Positions 1-8,348 of a DNA stretch of 64,000 bases are shown here, piece by piece (within the stretch, counting starts at the first letter, position 1; each line of letters begins with the position of its first letter). The notes beneath the pieces were generated by a model, which did not search any database, was not told the DNA's origin, and worked only from the letters and a program-made list of their open reading frames with translations. The stretch lies in NCBI RefSeq assembly GCF_015291645.1, contig NZ_CP030055.1:7462501-7526500 (forward strand), in the 5' to 3' direction. The stretch is from Bradyrhizobium sp. CCBAU 53340. GTDB lineage: Bacteria > Pseudomonadota > Alphaproteobacteria > Rhizobiales > Xanthobacteraceae. Both the position numbers and the translations under genes were made by a program.

Positions 1-729
1 GCCTATGTCCGCTCCGGCAGTTTCGGCTGCCATTGCCGCGCCGGCTTCTTTGAGCTGGTGGCGGGCTCGCTGCTGGTCGGCGCGCCCGGCGAGGAATACA
101 CCTGCACGCATGAGCATGTTTCGGGCGACGTCTGCCTCGGCTTCTTCTTCAGCGAGGATTTGGTCGATGCGCTCGGAGGGCGGCGCGAGACCTGGCAAGT
201 CGGCGCGACACCGCCGCTGCCCGAGCTGATGGTGCTGGGCGAGCTCGCCCAGACGGCGGCAGATGGCAACAGCGATCTGGGCGTCGACGAAGTCGGCCAG
301 ATTCTTGCGAGCCGCTTCGTCGAGCTGGTCTCTGGCAAGCCGCGCAAGCAGGCCTCGCCGACGGTGCGCGACCGCCGCCGCGCGGTCGAGGCCGCGTTGT
401 GGATCGACGACAACTCACATGCCGAAATCGATCTCGAACAGGCCGCACGATTGGCAGATTTGAGCCCGTTCCATTTCCTGCGACTGTTCTCCAGCGTGCT
501 CGGCGTCACCCCGCATCAATATCTGGTGCGCTCGCGGCTGCGGCATGCGGCGCGCCTGCTCGCTGAGGACGACATCGCGGTCACCGACATCGCCTATGAC
601 GTCGGCTTCGGCGACCTCTCCAACTTCGTTCGCACCTTCCACCGCGCCGCCGGCCTATCGCCGACCAGGTTCCGGCAGGCCTCGAAGGGCAAGCGCAAGA
701 TTCTCCAAGAGCCGTTCGCCCTCAACTAA
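1..729 (+). CDS. AraC-family transcriptional regulator (5' partial)
   Basis: The frame is open from the first base, so the start lies outside the window; 242 codons remain. The first ~100 residues fit the end of a cupin-like ligand-sensing domain. The last ~100 hold a double helix-turn-helix: the stretches beginning [16 protein letters not shown] and [19 protein letters not shown] are typical of the two AraC recognition helices. It probably activates a nearby gene in response to a small molecule. The VOC gene that follows on the same strand is a plausible target or partner, but the ligand cannot be read from the sequence. Confidence 0.85.
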   Translation, partial: AYVRSGSFGCHCRAGFFELVAGSLLVGAPGEEYTCTHEHVSGDVCLGFFFSEDLVDALGGRRETWQVGATPPLPELMVLGELAQTAADGNSDLGVDEVGQILASRFVELVSGKPRKQASPTVRDRRRAVEAALWIDDNSHAEIDLEQAARLADLSPFHFLRLFSSVLGVTPHQYLVRSRLRHAARLLAEDDIAVTDIAYDVGFGDLSNFVRTFHRAAGLSPTRFRQASKGKRKILQEPFALN

Positions 730-784
730 CTAGGGTCGTCTCCGGCGCGCGCCACGAGCGGCGCGCTTTGCAATGGAGACGACC

Positions 785-1144
785 ATGTATGACCACATCG
801 GACTGCGCGTTGCCGACCTCGACGCCGCCACACGCTTCTACACCGCGGTGCTGGCGCCGCTCGGTTACGTGCTGTGCTCGAGCGGCGACGGCTATGCCGG
901 CTTCGGACCGAAGGGCGAGCCGGCGCTCTGGCTGCATCTGAACAAGGGCCGCAAGGCCGACGGCGCGCATGTCGCGTTTCGCGCCAAGGACCATAACGCG
1001 GTGAAGGCCTTCCATCGCGAGGGGCTGCAAAACGGTGGCCATGACAATGGAGGCGCCGGACCGCGCAAGGATTACAGCCCGACTTACTACGCGGCGTTCC
1101 TGATCGATCCCGATGGCAACAATGTCGAGGCGGTTTGTACGTGA
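785..1144 (+). CDS. VOC-superfamily (glyoxalase-like) protein
   Basis: A 119-residue protein with one beta-alpha-beta-beta-beta repeat of the vicinal oxygen chelate fold: DHIGLRVADLDAATRFY at the N-terminus and FLIDPDGNNVEAV at the C-terminus. Such proteins bind a divalent metal and act in isomerisation, dioxygenation, or resistance by binding a toxic compound. An in-frame ATG lies 12 bases upstream, but GGAG at 775-778 is well spaced for the ATG at 785, so I chose the latter. It follows the AraC gene by 55 bases and may share its regulation. The substrate is unknown. Confidence 0.8.
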   Translation: MYDHIGLRVADLDAATRFYTAVLAPLGYVLCSSGDGYAGFGPKGEPALWLHLNKGRKADGAHVAFRAKDHNAVKAFHREGLQNGGHDNGGAGPRKDYSPTYYAAFLIDPDGNNVEAVCT

Positions 1145-1159
1145 GCCAGTCACGAACGC

Positions 1160-1247
1160 CGTCATTGCGAGGAGCCCTTGCGACGAAGCAATCCAGGCTG
1201 TTTCCACGGAGACATTTCTGGATTGCTTCGCTGCGCTCGCAATGACG
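1160..1247. repeat. Intergenic palindromic repeat, family A
   Basis: Long imperfect inverted repeat whose arms begin with CGTCATTGCGAG and end with CTCGCAATGACG. Related copies occur at 42254-42339 and 57904-57983. It lies between two same-strand genes and would form a long hairpin in RNA. Confidence 0.85.
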
Positions 1248-1287
1248 GAGGACTTGGCGACCACTTACCGAAATCAAGGATACTTTC

Positions 1288-1689
1288 ATGGCCTCCATCC
1301 GCAACGACGTCTCCCTTCCCGCAGCAGCCCGCGACGTCTGGGATGCGGTGCGCGATTTCGGCGCGCTGCCTCAGCGGCTGGTGCCGGGCTTCGTCACCGC
1401 ATGCCAGCTCGACGGCGACGTACGCATCGTCACCTTCGCCAACGGTTCGGTTGCGCGCGAAGTGCTGGTCGATTGCGACGATATCAGGCAGCGGCTGGTC
1501 TACGCGATCAACAACGAGCGGCTGAAGCATTACAGCGCCTCGGTGGAGGTGATCGCCGAGGGCGAGGCAAGCTGCCGCCTGGTCTGGATCATCGACATGC
1601 TGCCGAACGAGCTTGCAGCCTACGTTCAGGAGCAGACCAAGGCCGCCGTGATCGCCATGCGCAAGGCGTTTCCGCCGAAACCTGCGTGA
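1288..1689 (+). CDS. SRPBCC (START/Bet v1-like) family protein
   Basis: A 133-residue protein beginning with the typical SRPBCC pattern: a beta strand (NDVSLPAAARDVWDAVRDF) and an early helix, a central antiparallel sheet, and a long C-terminal helix (LPNELAAYVQEQTKAAVIAMRKAF). These proteins enclose a hydrophobic cavity that binds lipids, polyketides or aromatics; polyketide cyclase-like members are common in soil bacteria. No catalytic residue can be assigned. It stands alone between a palindromic repeat and a secreted Met-rich protein. Confidence 0.75.
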   Translation: MASIRNDVSLPAAARDVWDAVRDFGALPQRLVPGFVTACQLDGDVRIVTFANGSVAREVLVDCDDIRQRLVYAINNERLKHYSASVEVIAEGEASCRLVWIIDMLPNELAAYVQEQTKAAVIAMRKAFPPKPA

Positions 1690-1790
1690 TATTTCTCACA
1701 GAGCCCGCCCCTCATTCGGCCGTAGCCATGACCGTGTGCGTCGAGTTGGCCCCGCTCTTCCGGCGGCGCCACGCACGCGAGGAGCATGCC

Positions 1791-2261
1791 GTGAGAGGTG
1801 CGGACAAGGTGATCTGCCAGGCAGCTGCCGTGCTGCTGCTGTTTTCAATTTCGAGCGCGCCGGCCAAGGCGCAGTTCCTCGGCGGTGGAGCTGCCGGCGG
1901 CGAAGACATGATGACCCAGATGGCGCCGATGCTGGAGATGATGAAGGCAAAGATGGGCAAGCGCCGCTTCGCCATGATGATGCAGACCATGGGCCCGATG
2001 ATGGGCCGCATGATGGAGAATGGCGGCAGCGGTTTAGGCGGCCTCGCCGGCGGCAATCTCGGCGGCGGATTCGGCGCACCCAGTTACGGCGGTTACGCGC
2101 CGATGAGCGGCGGCACTATTCCGGCCGGCATCGGCGGCGGCGATATCATGGGCATGCTCGGCGGCGCCGGCGGCGGCGACGTGATGGCAATGATCCCGCA
2201 GATGATGCGGCTCGCCAATGTCGGCGGCGGTGGCGGCCGTCGTCGCCACAGGCATCGCTAG
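1791..2261 (+). CDS. Secreted Met/Gly-rich protein
   Basis: A 156-residue protein I do not recognise as a named family. From the GTG start (GGAG at 1781-1784, spacing 6) it has a signal peptide with a hydrophobic core (AAAVLLLFSISSA) and a cleavage-like APAKAQ. The mature part starts with a very Met-rich helix (MMTQMAPMLEMMKAKMG, then MMMQTMGPMMGRMM), followed by Gly-rich repeats and a basic His-containing tail. An in-frame ATG at 1728 is an alternative start. Met clusters in exported proteins often bind Cu(I) or Ag(I), but that is inference. Its stop overlaps the stop of the convergent MATE gene. Confidence 0.65.
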   Translation: MRGADKVICQAAAVLLLFSISSAPAKAQFLGGGAAGGEDMMTQMAPMLEMMKAKMGKRRFAMMMQTMGPMMGRMMENGGSGLGGLAGGNLGGGFGAPSYGGYAPMSGGTIPAGIGGGDIMGMLGGAGGGDVMAMIPQMMRLANVGGGGGRRRHRHR

Positions 2262-3700
2262 TCGGCAACCGACAGCACGGGCTGAACCGCGGGCTTCGTC
2301 TCGCGCGGGCCCCAGCGCGTCAGCACCACGCTGGAGCATGACAGCAGGCCGAGCACGACCATCGAGCTCGCGGCGAGCCAGAAGAAGCTTTGCGCGGTGG
2401 CATCATGCGTCGACAGCCACCAGCCGATGGCTGCGATGTAGATCAGTCGCGCGGTCTGAGCCAGCACCGGTCCGATCACCTTGGCTGCACCCTGCGAGGA
2501 GAAGTACATCGTCGAGGCAAGGCCGATGAAGGCGTAGAACGGCGCCACCGTCGACAGATATTGATGGCTGGTGGCGCGCACCGTGGCGCTGTCGGTGAAG
2601 ATGTTGACCCAGAGATCGGGGAATAGCGCGACGAGACACGCCGGCGTGCCGACGGCAACGAAAGCGCTCGCGCCTGCGATCCAGGCGATGCGCCGCGCGC
2701 GCGAGATGCGGCCGGCGCCGACCGCCATACCGATCATCGGCACCGAGGCGATGCCGAACGAGAACGCGATCGAGGTCAGCAGGAATTCGAGCCGCGCGCC
2801 GATGCCGTAGCCGGCGAGGATCGCGGTGCCGAACCTGGCCAGCATGTGGGTGAAGATCGAGATCGTCAGCACCGATTGCAGCGGCGAGAAGCAGGCGATG
2901 GCGCCGACCTTGAGGATGTCGAAGAACATCGCCCATTGGATGCGCAAGCCCCGCAGCTTTGGAACAACACGGGCGCGGCCGGAGAAGAGATACCAGCCCA
3001 TGATGCAGATGTTCATGGAGTAGGCGGTCAACGCACCGGCGGCGACGCCGCGCATGCCGAGTTGCGGTACGGGTCCGAGCCCGAGGCCCAGCGTGCCACC
3101 GAGCACGATCTGCCAGACCGCGGAGTTGAGGATCAGAAGCGACGGCAGCTTCATGTTGCCAGTGCCGCGCAGCACTCCCGCCATGGTGTTGAGCGTCCAG
3201 GGCAGCACCGCGCCGCCGAAGAACACCTGGGTATAGGCGATCGCATGCGTCAGCACAGTGCCGCGGCCGCCGAGCATCGTGAGCACCTGGGGCCCGAAGA
3301 TCAGCATACCGAGCATGAAGACGAGGCCGAAGGTGATGCCGATGAGGAGCGCATGCGCGGCGAGCGTCCCGGCGCGTTCGCGGTCGCCGGCGCCGAGCGC
3401 ACGTGCGATGGCTGAGGCCACGGCACCGCCCATGGCACCGCCCGACATCGTCATCGTCAGGATCACTGTCGGAAACACCAGCGCCATCGCGGCCAGCGCT
3501 TCGACGCCGAGACGCCCGATATAGGAGGTCTCCGCAATCACCACGCAGGTGCCGGCAGAAAGCGCGACCACGTTCGGCCAGGCGAGCCCCAGCAACGTGC
3601 GCAGGATCGGCCCGTCGGTCAGCGCGCTCCGTACAGGGCGCGTGGGCGACGGTAGCGGACGTTCCTGCTCATCGACCGGGATCTCGGCGACCTCAGTCAT
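2258..3700 (-). CDS. MATE-family multidrug efflux transporter
   Basis: A 480-residue inner-membrane protein with about 12 hydrophobic segments in two similar halves, as expected of MatE proteins. The first half starts LLGLAWPNVVALSAGTCVVIAETSYIG, the region where MATE proteins place their substrate and cation site. MATE pumps export cationic drugs or metabolites in exchange for H+ or Na+. I chose the ATG at 3700 because GGAGAGGAA sits just upstream; an in-frame start 39 bases further up has no such site. The gene runs toward the Met-rich gene, the two stops overlapping by four bases. The substrate is unknown. Confidence 0.9.
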   Translation of the reverse strand: MTEVAEIPVDEQERPLPSPTRPVRSALTDGPILRTLLGLAWPNVVALSAGTCVVIAETSYIGRLGVEALAAMALVFPTVILTMTMSGGAMGGAVASAIARALGAGDRERAGTLAAHALLIGITFGLVFMLGMLIFGPQVLTMLGGRGTVLTHAIAYTQVFFGGAVLPWTLNTMAGVLRGTGNMKLPSLLILNSAVWQIVLGGTLGLGLGPVPQLGMRGVAAGALTAYSMNICIMGWYLFSGRARVVPKLRGLRIQWAMFFDILKVGAIACFSPLQSVLTISIFTHMLARFGTAILAGYGIGARLEFLLTSIAFSFGIASVPMIGMAVGAGRISRARRIAWIAGASAFVAVGTPACLVALFPDLWVNIFTDSATVRATSHQYLSTVAPFYAFIGLASTMYFSSQGAAKVIGPVLAQTARLIYIAAIGWWLSTHDATAQSFFWLAASSMVVLGLLSCSSVVLTRWGPRETKPAVQPVLSVAD

Positions 3701-3867
3701 TTCCTCTCCGGAGCACAGGCGCCATTTGCGGCGTGGCAATGCATAGGTGCGTCAATCAATTTGCTCGCGCGGAAGGCGCGGGTGCGCAATTGTTAGCACG
3801 ACGATTGCCGATTCCTCCTGCGTCAGGTGCAGGCGTGCCCTGCGGCAGCGCATTTCAAGGGGCGGAA

Positions 3868-4917
3868 TTACCCGACAGTCCAAACCAGCGGCGGGCGGCC
3901 GCCTGCAACGGAGCGCAGGTGCACGCCGATGTGCCGGCCGCATCCCGCAGCCAGCCCCTCGAACAGCCCCTCCAGCAATTTTGCGCAGGCGCGATGATAA
4001 TCGGCGACGTCGTCCATCAGCTTCCAGCTCTGCTGGTGGATTTCGAACGTGCCTTCGGATTGCGTGGTCTCTGCGACATCGTCCTGCGCGGCGAACAGCG
4101 CGTTGAGGAAGGATGCGAACTCGCTGGCGCCGCCACGTGCCGCCGACAACGCCGCCGCGATCTCGTCGAAAAATTGCATGCCGATCAGCTTGCCGGTGAG
4201 ATGCAGGAGATAGCCGGCATCCTCCGGACCGAACAATTGCACCATCACCGGCGCGGCCGTGCGCACATATTCCATCGCGTAGTTGCGATAGGCCTTTTCC
4301 AGCCGCGGCTTCGGCCAGCTCGCGACGGGCAGCGCCGGTGCTGTCTTCGCATCAAACGGCGGTGCTTCGAGATGCTGCGCGAACACCAGGCGCTGATCCA
4401 GTTCGAGCGGATGGTCGTACTGGCGATAGTAGCCCTCGAGACCGTCCTGGCCGTCGACGCTCTGCTTGGTGCAGACGAAGCCGAGCCTGAGATCACCGAG
4501 CGCGGCGCCATTGTTGGCGTGCCAGCCGCGAAGCATCGCGCGGCTGACCTCGCCGGGCACGCCGCAGATCGCCGCGCCCTTCCAGATCCAGCGCGGGGGC
4601 GGATAGCGGATCCAGGCCTTGGTGTCGCTCTCGTACATGTATTCGACATGGACGCCGCCGATCCAGTTGGAGAGATAATGATATTGCGCCGCCGCCACCG
4701 CCGGCGGCAGATGATCGATCCCGAGTTTCTTGAGCCCCGGCAGGAAGCGCTCCTGCTGCTGGCGGCGAAACACGCGAAAGACGAACTCTGCCGCATCGGC
4801 CGTGCCACGCCGCGTGACGACGGTGAGGATCAGGCCGGTGAAATAGGCGTGATAGAGATCGGCGACCGCGCGCCAGCGTTTCCATTGCGCTTCTTGCGCG
4901 GCGTCTATGGTGGTCAT
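3868..4917 (-). CDS. Conserved-looking protein of unknown function (349 aa)
   Basis: I do not recognise this family. The frame has strong codon bias and a good GGGAG site before the ATG at 4917. There is no signal peptide. The sequence is rich in aromatic residues, with a run of Tyr and Trp in the middle (YHYLSNWIGGVHVEYMYES, then a YPPPRWIWKG stretch) and a helical C-terminal half. This suggests a soluble, globular, perhaps cofactor- or lipid-binding protein. It is transcribed divergently from nothing obvious and has no clear operon partner; the PAS gene lies about 100 bases upstream on the same strand. Confidence 0.6.
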   Translation of the reverse strand: MTTIDAAQEAQWKRWRAVADLYHAYFTGLILTVVTRRGTADAAEFVFRVFRRQQQERFLPGLKKLGIDHLPPAVAAAQYHYLSNWIGGVHVEYMYESDTKAWIRYPPPRWIWKGAAICGVPGEVSRAMLRGWHANNGAALGDLRLGFVCTKQSVDGQDGLEGYYRQYDHPLELDQRLVFAQHLEAPPFDAKTAPALPVASWPKPRLEKAYRNYAMEYVRTAAPVMVQLFGPEDAGYLLHLTGKLIGMQFFDEIAAALSAARGGASEFASFLNALFAAQDDVAETTQSEGTFEIHQQSWKLMDDVADYHRACAKLLEGLFEGLAAGCGRHIGVHLRSVAGGRPPLVWTVG

Positions 4918-5022
4918 GCTTCGCTCCCGATCGTTGTTTTGATCGAGTGTGTCACCGCGCCGAATGACAGGCAACATGATGCGCGCGCAGGAGGCCCTGC
5001 ACGACATCAGGTCAATTCCGCA

Positions 5023-5436
5023 TCACGAAGTTTGCGATGCCTTCGCTGCCCGCTCGCGCTCGACGCGCTCGGTGACGTCGCGCGCCATTGCAACCGATCC
5101 CTGCACGTTGCCGCCGGCGTCACGCACCAACGCGAAAGTCATTTCGATGTAGAGCTTGCGCCCGCTCTTGTGCAGAGCGCGGGTCAGCGTCGGCCGGCCC
5201 GCAAGTTTCATGCTGCCGCTGGCGAGCGCGGCCTCAAAGCCCCTCCAGTGGGCGGCTCGCAAATGTTCGGGAATGATCAGATCGAGATTCTGGCCAAGCG
5301 CGTCCGCTGCGGTGAAGCCGAACAGCGCGGTTGATGCACGGTTCCAGCGCGTGATGGTGCCGGAGCGATCGGCATAGATCAGCGCGTCGGCGACAGCGTC
5401 GAGGATGTTTGCGTCGAGTTGGGAAGGATCGGTCAT
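5023..5436 (-). CDS. Single-domain PAS protein
   Basis: A 137-residue protein made almost entirely of one PAS domain: LDAVADALIYADRSGTITRWNRASTALFGF is the classic PAS start, and VQGSVAMARDVTERVERERAA is a PAC motif running into a short helix. No kinase, GGDEF or HTH output domain follows. It could act as a stand-alone sensor that associates with another signalling protein, binding haem, flavin or a small ligand. The start at 5436 has GAGGT upstream. Confidence 0.8.
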   Translation of the reverse strand: MTDPSQLDANILDAVADALIYADRSGTITRWNRASTALFGFTAADALGQNLDLIIPEHLRAAHWRGFEAALASGSMKLAGRPTLTRALHKSGRKLYIEMTFALVRDAGGNVQGSVAMARDVTERVERERAAKASQTS

Positions 5437-5480
5437 GTCGAGACCTCGTTGGATCTTGCATATCCTGACACACATTCGAT

Positions 5481-5581
5481 GTCATCGCCCGACTTGATCG
5501 GGCGATCCAGTACTCCGAGAGAGTGGCGATCAATCGAGAGGCTGCAGCGTACTGGATGCCCCGGCCGAGCCGGGGCATGAC
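5481..5581. repeat. Intergenic palindromic repeat, family E
   Basis: Two adjacent hairpins (CATCGCCCGACTTGATCGGGCGAT and a GCCCCGG...CCGGGGC arm pair) flanked by inverted copies of CCAGTAC/GTACTGG. It sits between the PAS gene and the convergent end of the deaminase region and holds no gene. Confidence 0.7.
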
Positions 5582-5601
5582 GGCGGAGGGTGGGGCTAAT
5601 A

Positions 5602-6738
5602 CTACACCCGGAAATGCTTGCTCAGCTTCAGGCCCTGCGCCTGGTAGTTGGAACCGATACGCTGGCCGTACATAGCGTCGGGGCGGGCCAGCATCTTCTC
5701 GTAGACCAGGCGGCCGACGATCTGGCCGTGCTCGAGGATGAACGGCACTTCGCGCGAGCGAACTTCCAGCACGGCGCGCGCGCCTTGCCCGCCGGCGCCG
5801 GCATAGCCGAAGCCGGGATCGAAGAAGCCGGCGTAATGCACACGGAATTCGCCGACGAGCGGATCGAACGGCACCATCTCCGCGGCGTAGTCGGGCGGGA
5901 CCTGCACGGCTTCCTTGGAGGCGAGGATGTAGAACTCGCCGGGATCGAGAATCAGGCTGCCGTCGGGCCGGGCCGAGATCGGCTCCCAGAAATCTTCCAC
6001 CGCATAGCCGGAGCGACGATCGACATCGACCACGCCGGTGTGGCGCTTGGCGCGGTAGCCGACGAAGCCACTGCCCTTCTCGCCGGAGAGATCGACGGAG
6101 ACGGCGACGCCGCCGGCGAGATCGGCATCGTCGATGTCGACGAGACGCTCGGACGCATGCAGCGCGTCGAGTTCGTCGGCATTGAGGATGGCATCGCCGG
6201 TGCGGAAGCGCACCTGGCTGAGGCGTGAGCCTTCGCGCACCAGGACCGGAAACGTCTTCGGGCTGATCTCGGCATAGAGCGGGCCGTGATAGCCGGCGCC
6301 GATCATGTCGAAGCGGCGGGTGCCGTCGGCGATCACGCGCGTGAACACGTCGAGACGGCCGGTCGAGCTCTTGGGGTTCGCGGCCGCGACGATCTCCGGC
6401 GGCAGCGCCAGGCTCTCGAGCAGCGGCACGATGTAAACGCAGTTGGTCTCCAGCACTGCGCCGTCGGCGAGGCTGAACTCGTGCAGCTTCAACCGGTCGA
6501 TGCGCTCGGCGACGGTCGCGCCGGGACCAGGCAGGAAGCTCGCACGCACGCGATAGGCGATATCGCCGAGGCGCAGATCGAGGCTCGCCGGCTGGATCTG
6601 GCTTTCGACAAAGTCATAGGCGGGCAGGATGAGGCCCTCTTCCGCCATCGCCGCGATCATGCGGTCGGGCAGGATACCATTGGCGTCGGCGGCAACCGTG
6701 AACGTCAACCGGGGATCCTCATCAGGGGTCAAGTACAT
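5602..6738 (-). CDS. dcd: Two-domain 2'-deoxycytidine 5'-triphosphate deaminase
   Basis: A 378-residue protein, about twice the length of the usual ~190-residue dCTP deaminase, with two dUTPase-like halves. The N-terminal half carries the recognisable core PKSSTGRLDVFTRVIADG followed by YHGPLYAEISPKTFPV and LSQVRF. The C-terminal half repeats the fold (FYILASKEAVQVPPDYAAEM, GFFDPGFGYAGAGG). This arrangement is typical of alphaproteobacterial enzymes that deaminate dCTP to dUTP for dTTP synthesis. It is divergent from metZ; the metZ promoter lies just inside or beside its 5' region. An ATG at 6738 is the only clear start. Confidence 0.88.
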   Translation of the reverse strand: MYLTPDEDPRLTFTVAADANGILPDRMIAAMAEEGLILPAYDFVESQIQPASLDLRLGDIAYRVRASFLPGPGATVAERIDRLKLHEFSLADGAVLETNCVYIVPLLESLALPPEIVAAANPKSSTGRLDVFTRVIADGTRRFDMIGAGYHGPLYAEISPKTFPVLVREGSRLSQVRFRTGDAILNADELDALHASERLVDIDDADLAGGVAVSVDLSGEKGSGFVGYRAKRHTGVVDVDRRSGYAVEDFWEPISARPDGSLILDPGEFYILASKEAVQVPPDYAAEMVPFDPLVGEFRVHYAGFFDPGFGYAGAGGQGARAVLEVRSREVPFILEHGQIVGRLVYEKMLARPDAMYGQRIGSNYQAQGLKLSKHFRV

Positions 6739-6786
6739 CCGGACTGGCGGGACATACGAGCCTTTTACGGCTATCCGATGGACGCC

Positions 6787-6815
6787 TTGACGGAAAGGGC
6801 ATTGCGGAATATGAG
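6787..6815 (+). promoter_or_regulatory. Sigma-70-type promoter for metZ
   Basis: TTGACG at 6787-6792 and TATGAG at 6810-6815 are separated by exactly 17 bases. Transcription would begin near 6822, immediately before the SAM-II riboswitch. Confidence 0.6.
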
Positions 6816-6823
6816 CATCACTT

Positions 6824-6884
6824 ATCCCGTGGTGATTTGAGCCGGCCGGCTTGCAGCCACGTTAAATAAGTCGCTAAACAGGCC
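6824..6884 (+). ncRNA. SAM-II riboswitch
   Basis: The sequence matches the alphaproteobacterial metA/SAM-II motif: P1 CGTGG at 6828-6832 pairs with CCACG at 6857-6861. The loop begins TGATTTG, the 3' arm has the conserved GTTAAATAA and GCTAAACAGG. This aptamer binds S-adenosylmethionine in an H-type pseudoknot and represses methionine-biosynthesis genes. Here it precedes metZ, its most usual target. Confidence 0.92.
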
Positions 6885-6933
6885 GGGGACCTCTGTGATC
6901 CCGGCCCGTGGAGATATCCAGGCCGGTTTTTTT
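6881..6933 (+). terminator. Terminator/antiterminator pair of the metZ leader
   Basis: CCGGCC at 6901-6906 can pair with GGCCGG at 6921-6926, extended inside by TGG/CCA, and is followed by seven T (6927-6933): an intrinsic terminator. The same CCGGCC can instead pair with GGCCGGGG at 6881-6888, which would be an antiterminator. The first two G of that arm are the 3' end of the SAM-II pseudoknot, so ligand binding should favour termination. Confidence 0.7.
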
Positions 6934-6972
6934 GTGACCGTTTTCGACGAGACGGTCATCTCGGAGGGTCCT

Positions 6973-8160
6973 ATGTCGAAGTCGCCTGCCAACTACCGCC
7001 CCGAAACCCGCCTGGTCCATTCCGGCACCCTGCGCTCGCAATATGGCGAGACGTCGGAGGCGCTGTTTCTGACCCAGGGCTATGTCTACAACAGCGCCGA
7101 GGAGTGCGAGGCGCGGTTCAAGGGCGAGGACCCCGGCTTCATCTATTCGCGCTACTCCAACCCGACGATCGCGATGTTCGAGCGCCGCATGATCGAGCTC
7201 GAAGGCGCCGAAGCCGCGCGCTCGGCAGCGACGGGGATGGCCGCGGTGACGACGGCGATCCTGGCGCCGCTGAAAGCCGGCGATCATGTCGTGGCCTCGC
7301 GCGCGCTGTTCGGCTCGTGCCTCTACGTCGTTCAGGATCTCTTGCCGCGCTACGGCATCGAGACCACGCTGGTCGATGGCGCCAATCTCGATGCATGGCA
7401 ACGCGCCGTGAAGCCCAACACCAAGACGTTCTTCCTGGAGAGCCCGACCAATCCGACGCTCGACGTGCTCGACATTCCCGCCATTGCCGAGATCGCGCAC
7501 AAGGGCGGCGCGCGGCTCGTCGTTGACAACGTGTTCGCAACGCCGATCTGGCAGAGCCCGCTCGCGCTCGGCGCCGATGTCGTCGTCTACTCCGCGACCA
7601 AGCACATCGACGGTCAGGGCCGCTGCCTCGGCGGCATCATCCTGTCCTCGGAAGCCTTCATCGCTGAGCACATTCATAACTTCATGCGCCAGACCGGCCC
7701 GTCGATCTCGCCGTTCAACGCCTGGGTCCTGCTCAAGGGCCTGGAAACGTTAGGTGTGCGCGTGCGCGCGCAGACCGACACTGCGGCGCGCATCGCCGAC
7801 GTGCTGGCGAGCCATCCCAAGATTGCGCGGCTGGTCTATCCCGGTCGCGAGGATCATCCGCAGGCAGCGCTGGTGAAGAAGCAGATGCGCGGCGGCTCGA
7901 CGCTGGTCGGCTTCGAGGTCAAGGGCGGCAAGGCGGCTGCGTTCCGCGTGCTCAACGAGCTCAAGCTTGCCAAGATCTCGAACAATCTCGGCGACGCCAA
8001 GAGCCTCGTCACGCATCCGGCGACGACGACGCATCAGCGGCTGAAGCCGGAGGATCGAGCTGCGCTTGGCATCAGCGAGGGATTCATCCGCTTCTCTGCA
8101 GGGCTCGAGCATGCGGATGATCTGATCGAGGATCTGACGGCGGCGCTGGAGAAGGCGTGA
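6973..8160 (+). CDS. metZ: O-succinylhomoserine sulfhydrylase
   Basis: A 395-residue PLP enzyme of the Cys/Met metabolism family. It makes homocysteine directly from O-succinylhomoserine and sulfide. Seen here: FIYSRYSNPT near the N-terminus, the cofactor-ring region ATGMAAVTTAIL, the PLP Asp in LVVDNVFATP, and the Schiff-base lysine in VYSATKHIDGQGR. The start at 6973 follows GGAGG at 6963-6967; an upstream in-frame start would place coding sequence inside the terminator. Expression is probably controlled by SAM through the leader at 6824-6933. It is monocistronic, followed by a palindromic repeat. Confidence 0.95.
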   Translation: MSKSPANYRPETRLVHSGTLRSQYGETSEALFLTQGYVYNSAEECEARFKGEDPGFIYSRYSNPTIAMFERRMIELEGAEAARSAATGMAAVTTAILAPLKAGDHVVASRALFGSCLYVVQDLLPRYGIETTLVDGANLDAWQRAVKPNTKTFFLESPTNPTLDVLDIPAIAEIAHKGGARLVVDNVFATPIWQSPLALGADVVVYSATKHIDGQGRCLGGIILSSEAFIAEHIHNFMRQTGPSISPFNAWVLLKGLETLGVRVRAQTDTAARIADVLASHPKIARLVYPGREDHPQAALVKKQMRGGSTLVGFEVKGGKAAAFRVLNELKLAKISNNLGDAKSLVTHPATTTHQRLKPEDRAALGISEGFIRFSAGLEHADDLIEDLTAALEKA

Positions 8161-8168
8161 TCATCCTT

Positions 8169-8338
8169 ACCCTCCCCTGGAGGGGGAGGGTCGCTACGCA
8201 TTGAGCGACGCGAAAATGCGTAGCGGGGTGGGGTGACGGTGCCTCCGCATCAAGCGCTGCCCGAGTGGAGAGATCACCCCACCCCGCTCGCGCTGCGCGC
8301 GATCGACCCTCCCCCTCTAGGGCCCTCTAGGGGAGGGT
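8169..8338. repeat. Intergenic palindromic repeat, family C (long form)
   Basis: An outer inverted repeat (ACCCTCCCC... and ...GGGGAGGGT) encloses a second one (GCGGGGTGGGGTGA and TCACCCCACCCCGC). A short internal duplication (CCCTCTAGGG twice) is near the right end. A copy with the same architecture is at 33321-33494. It separates convergent metZ and the SGNH gene. Confidence 0.85.
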
Positions 8339-8348
8339 GAAGCGGTGC

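Noticed and set aside
1113..1790. Upstream in-frame extension of the Met-rich protein
   Set aside because: It runs through a palindromic repeat and antiphase over the SRPBCC gene; a signal peptide and ribosome site start at 1791.
3403..5334. A 643-codon plus-strand frame
   Set aside because: It is the complement of MATE, the unknown protein and PAS genes, which have far better codon use and motifs.
8169..8338. Possible CRISPR-like or tandem repeat
   Set aside because: The repeats are inverted and nested, with no regular spacers; the same element recurs singly elsewhere.
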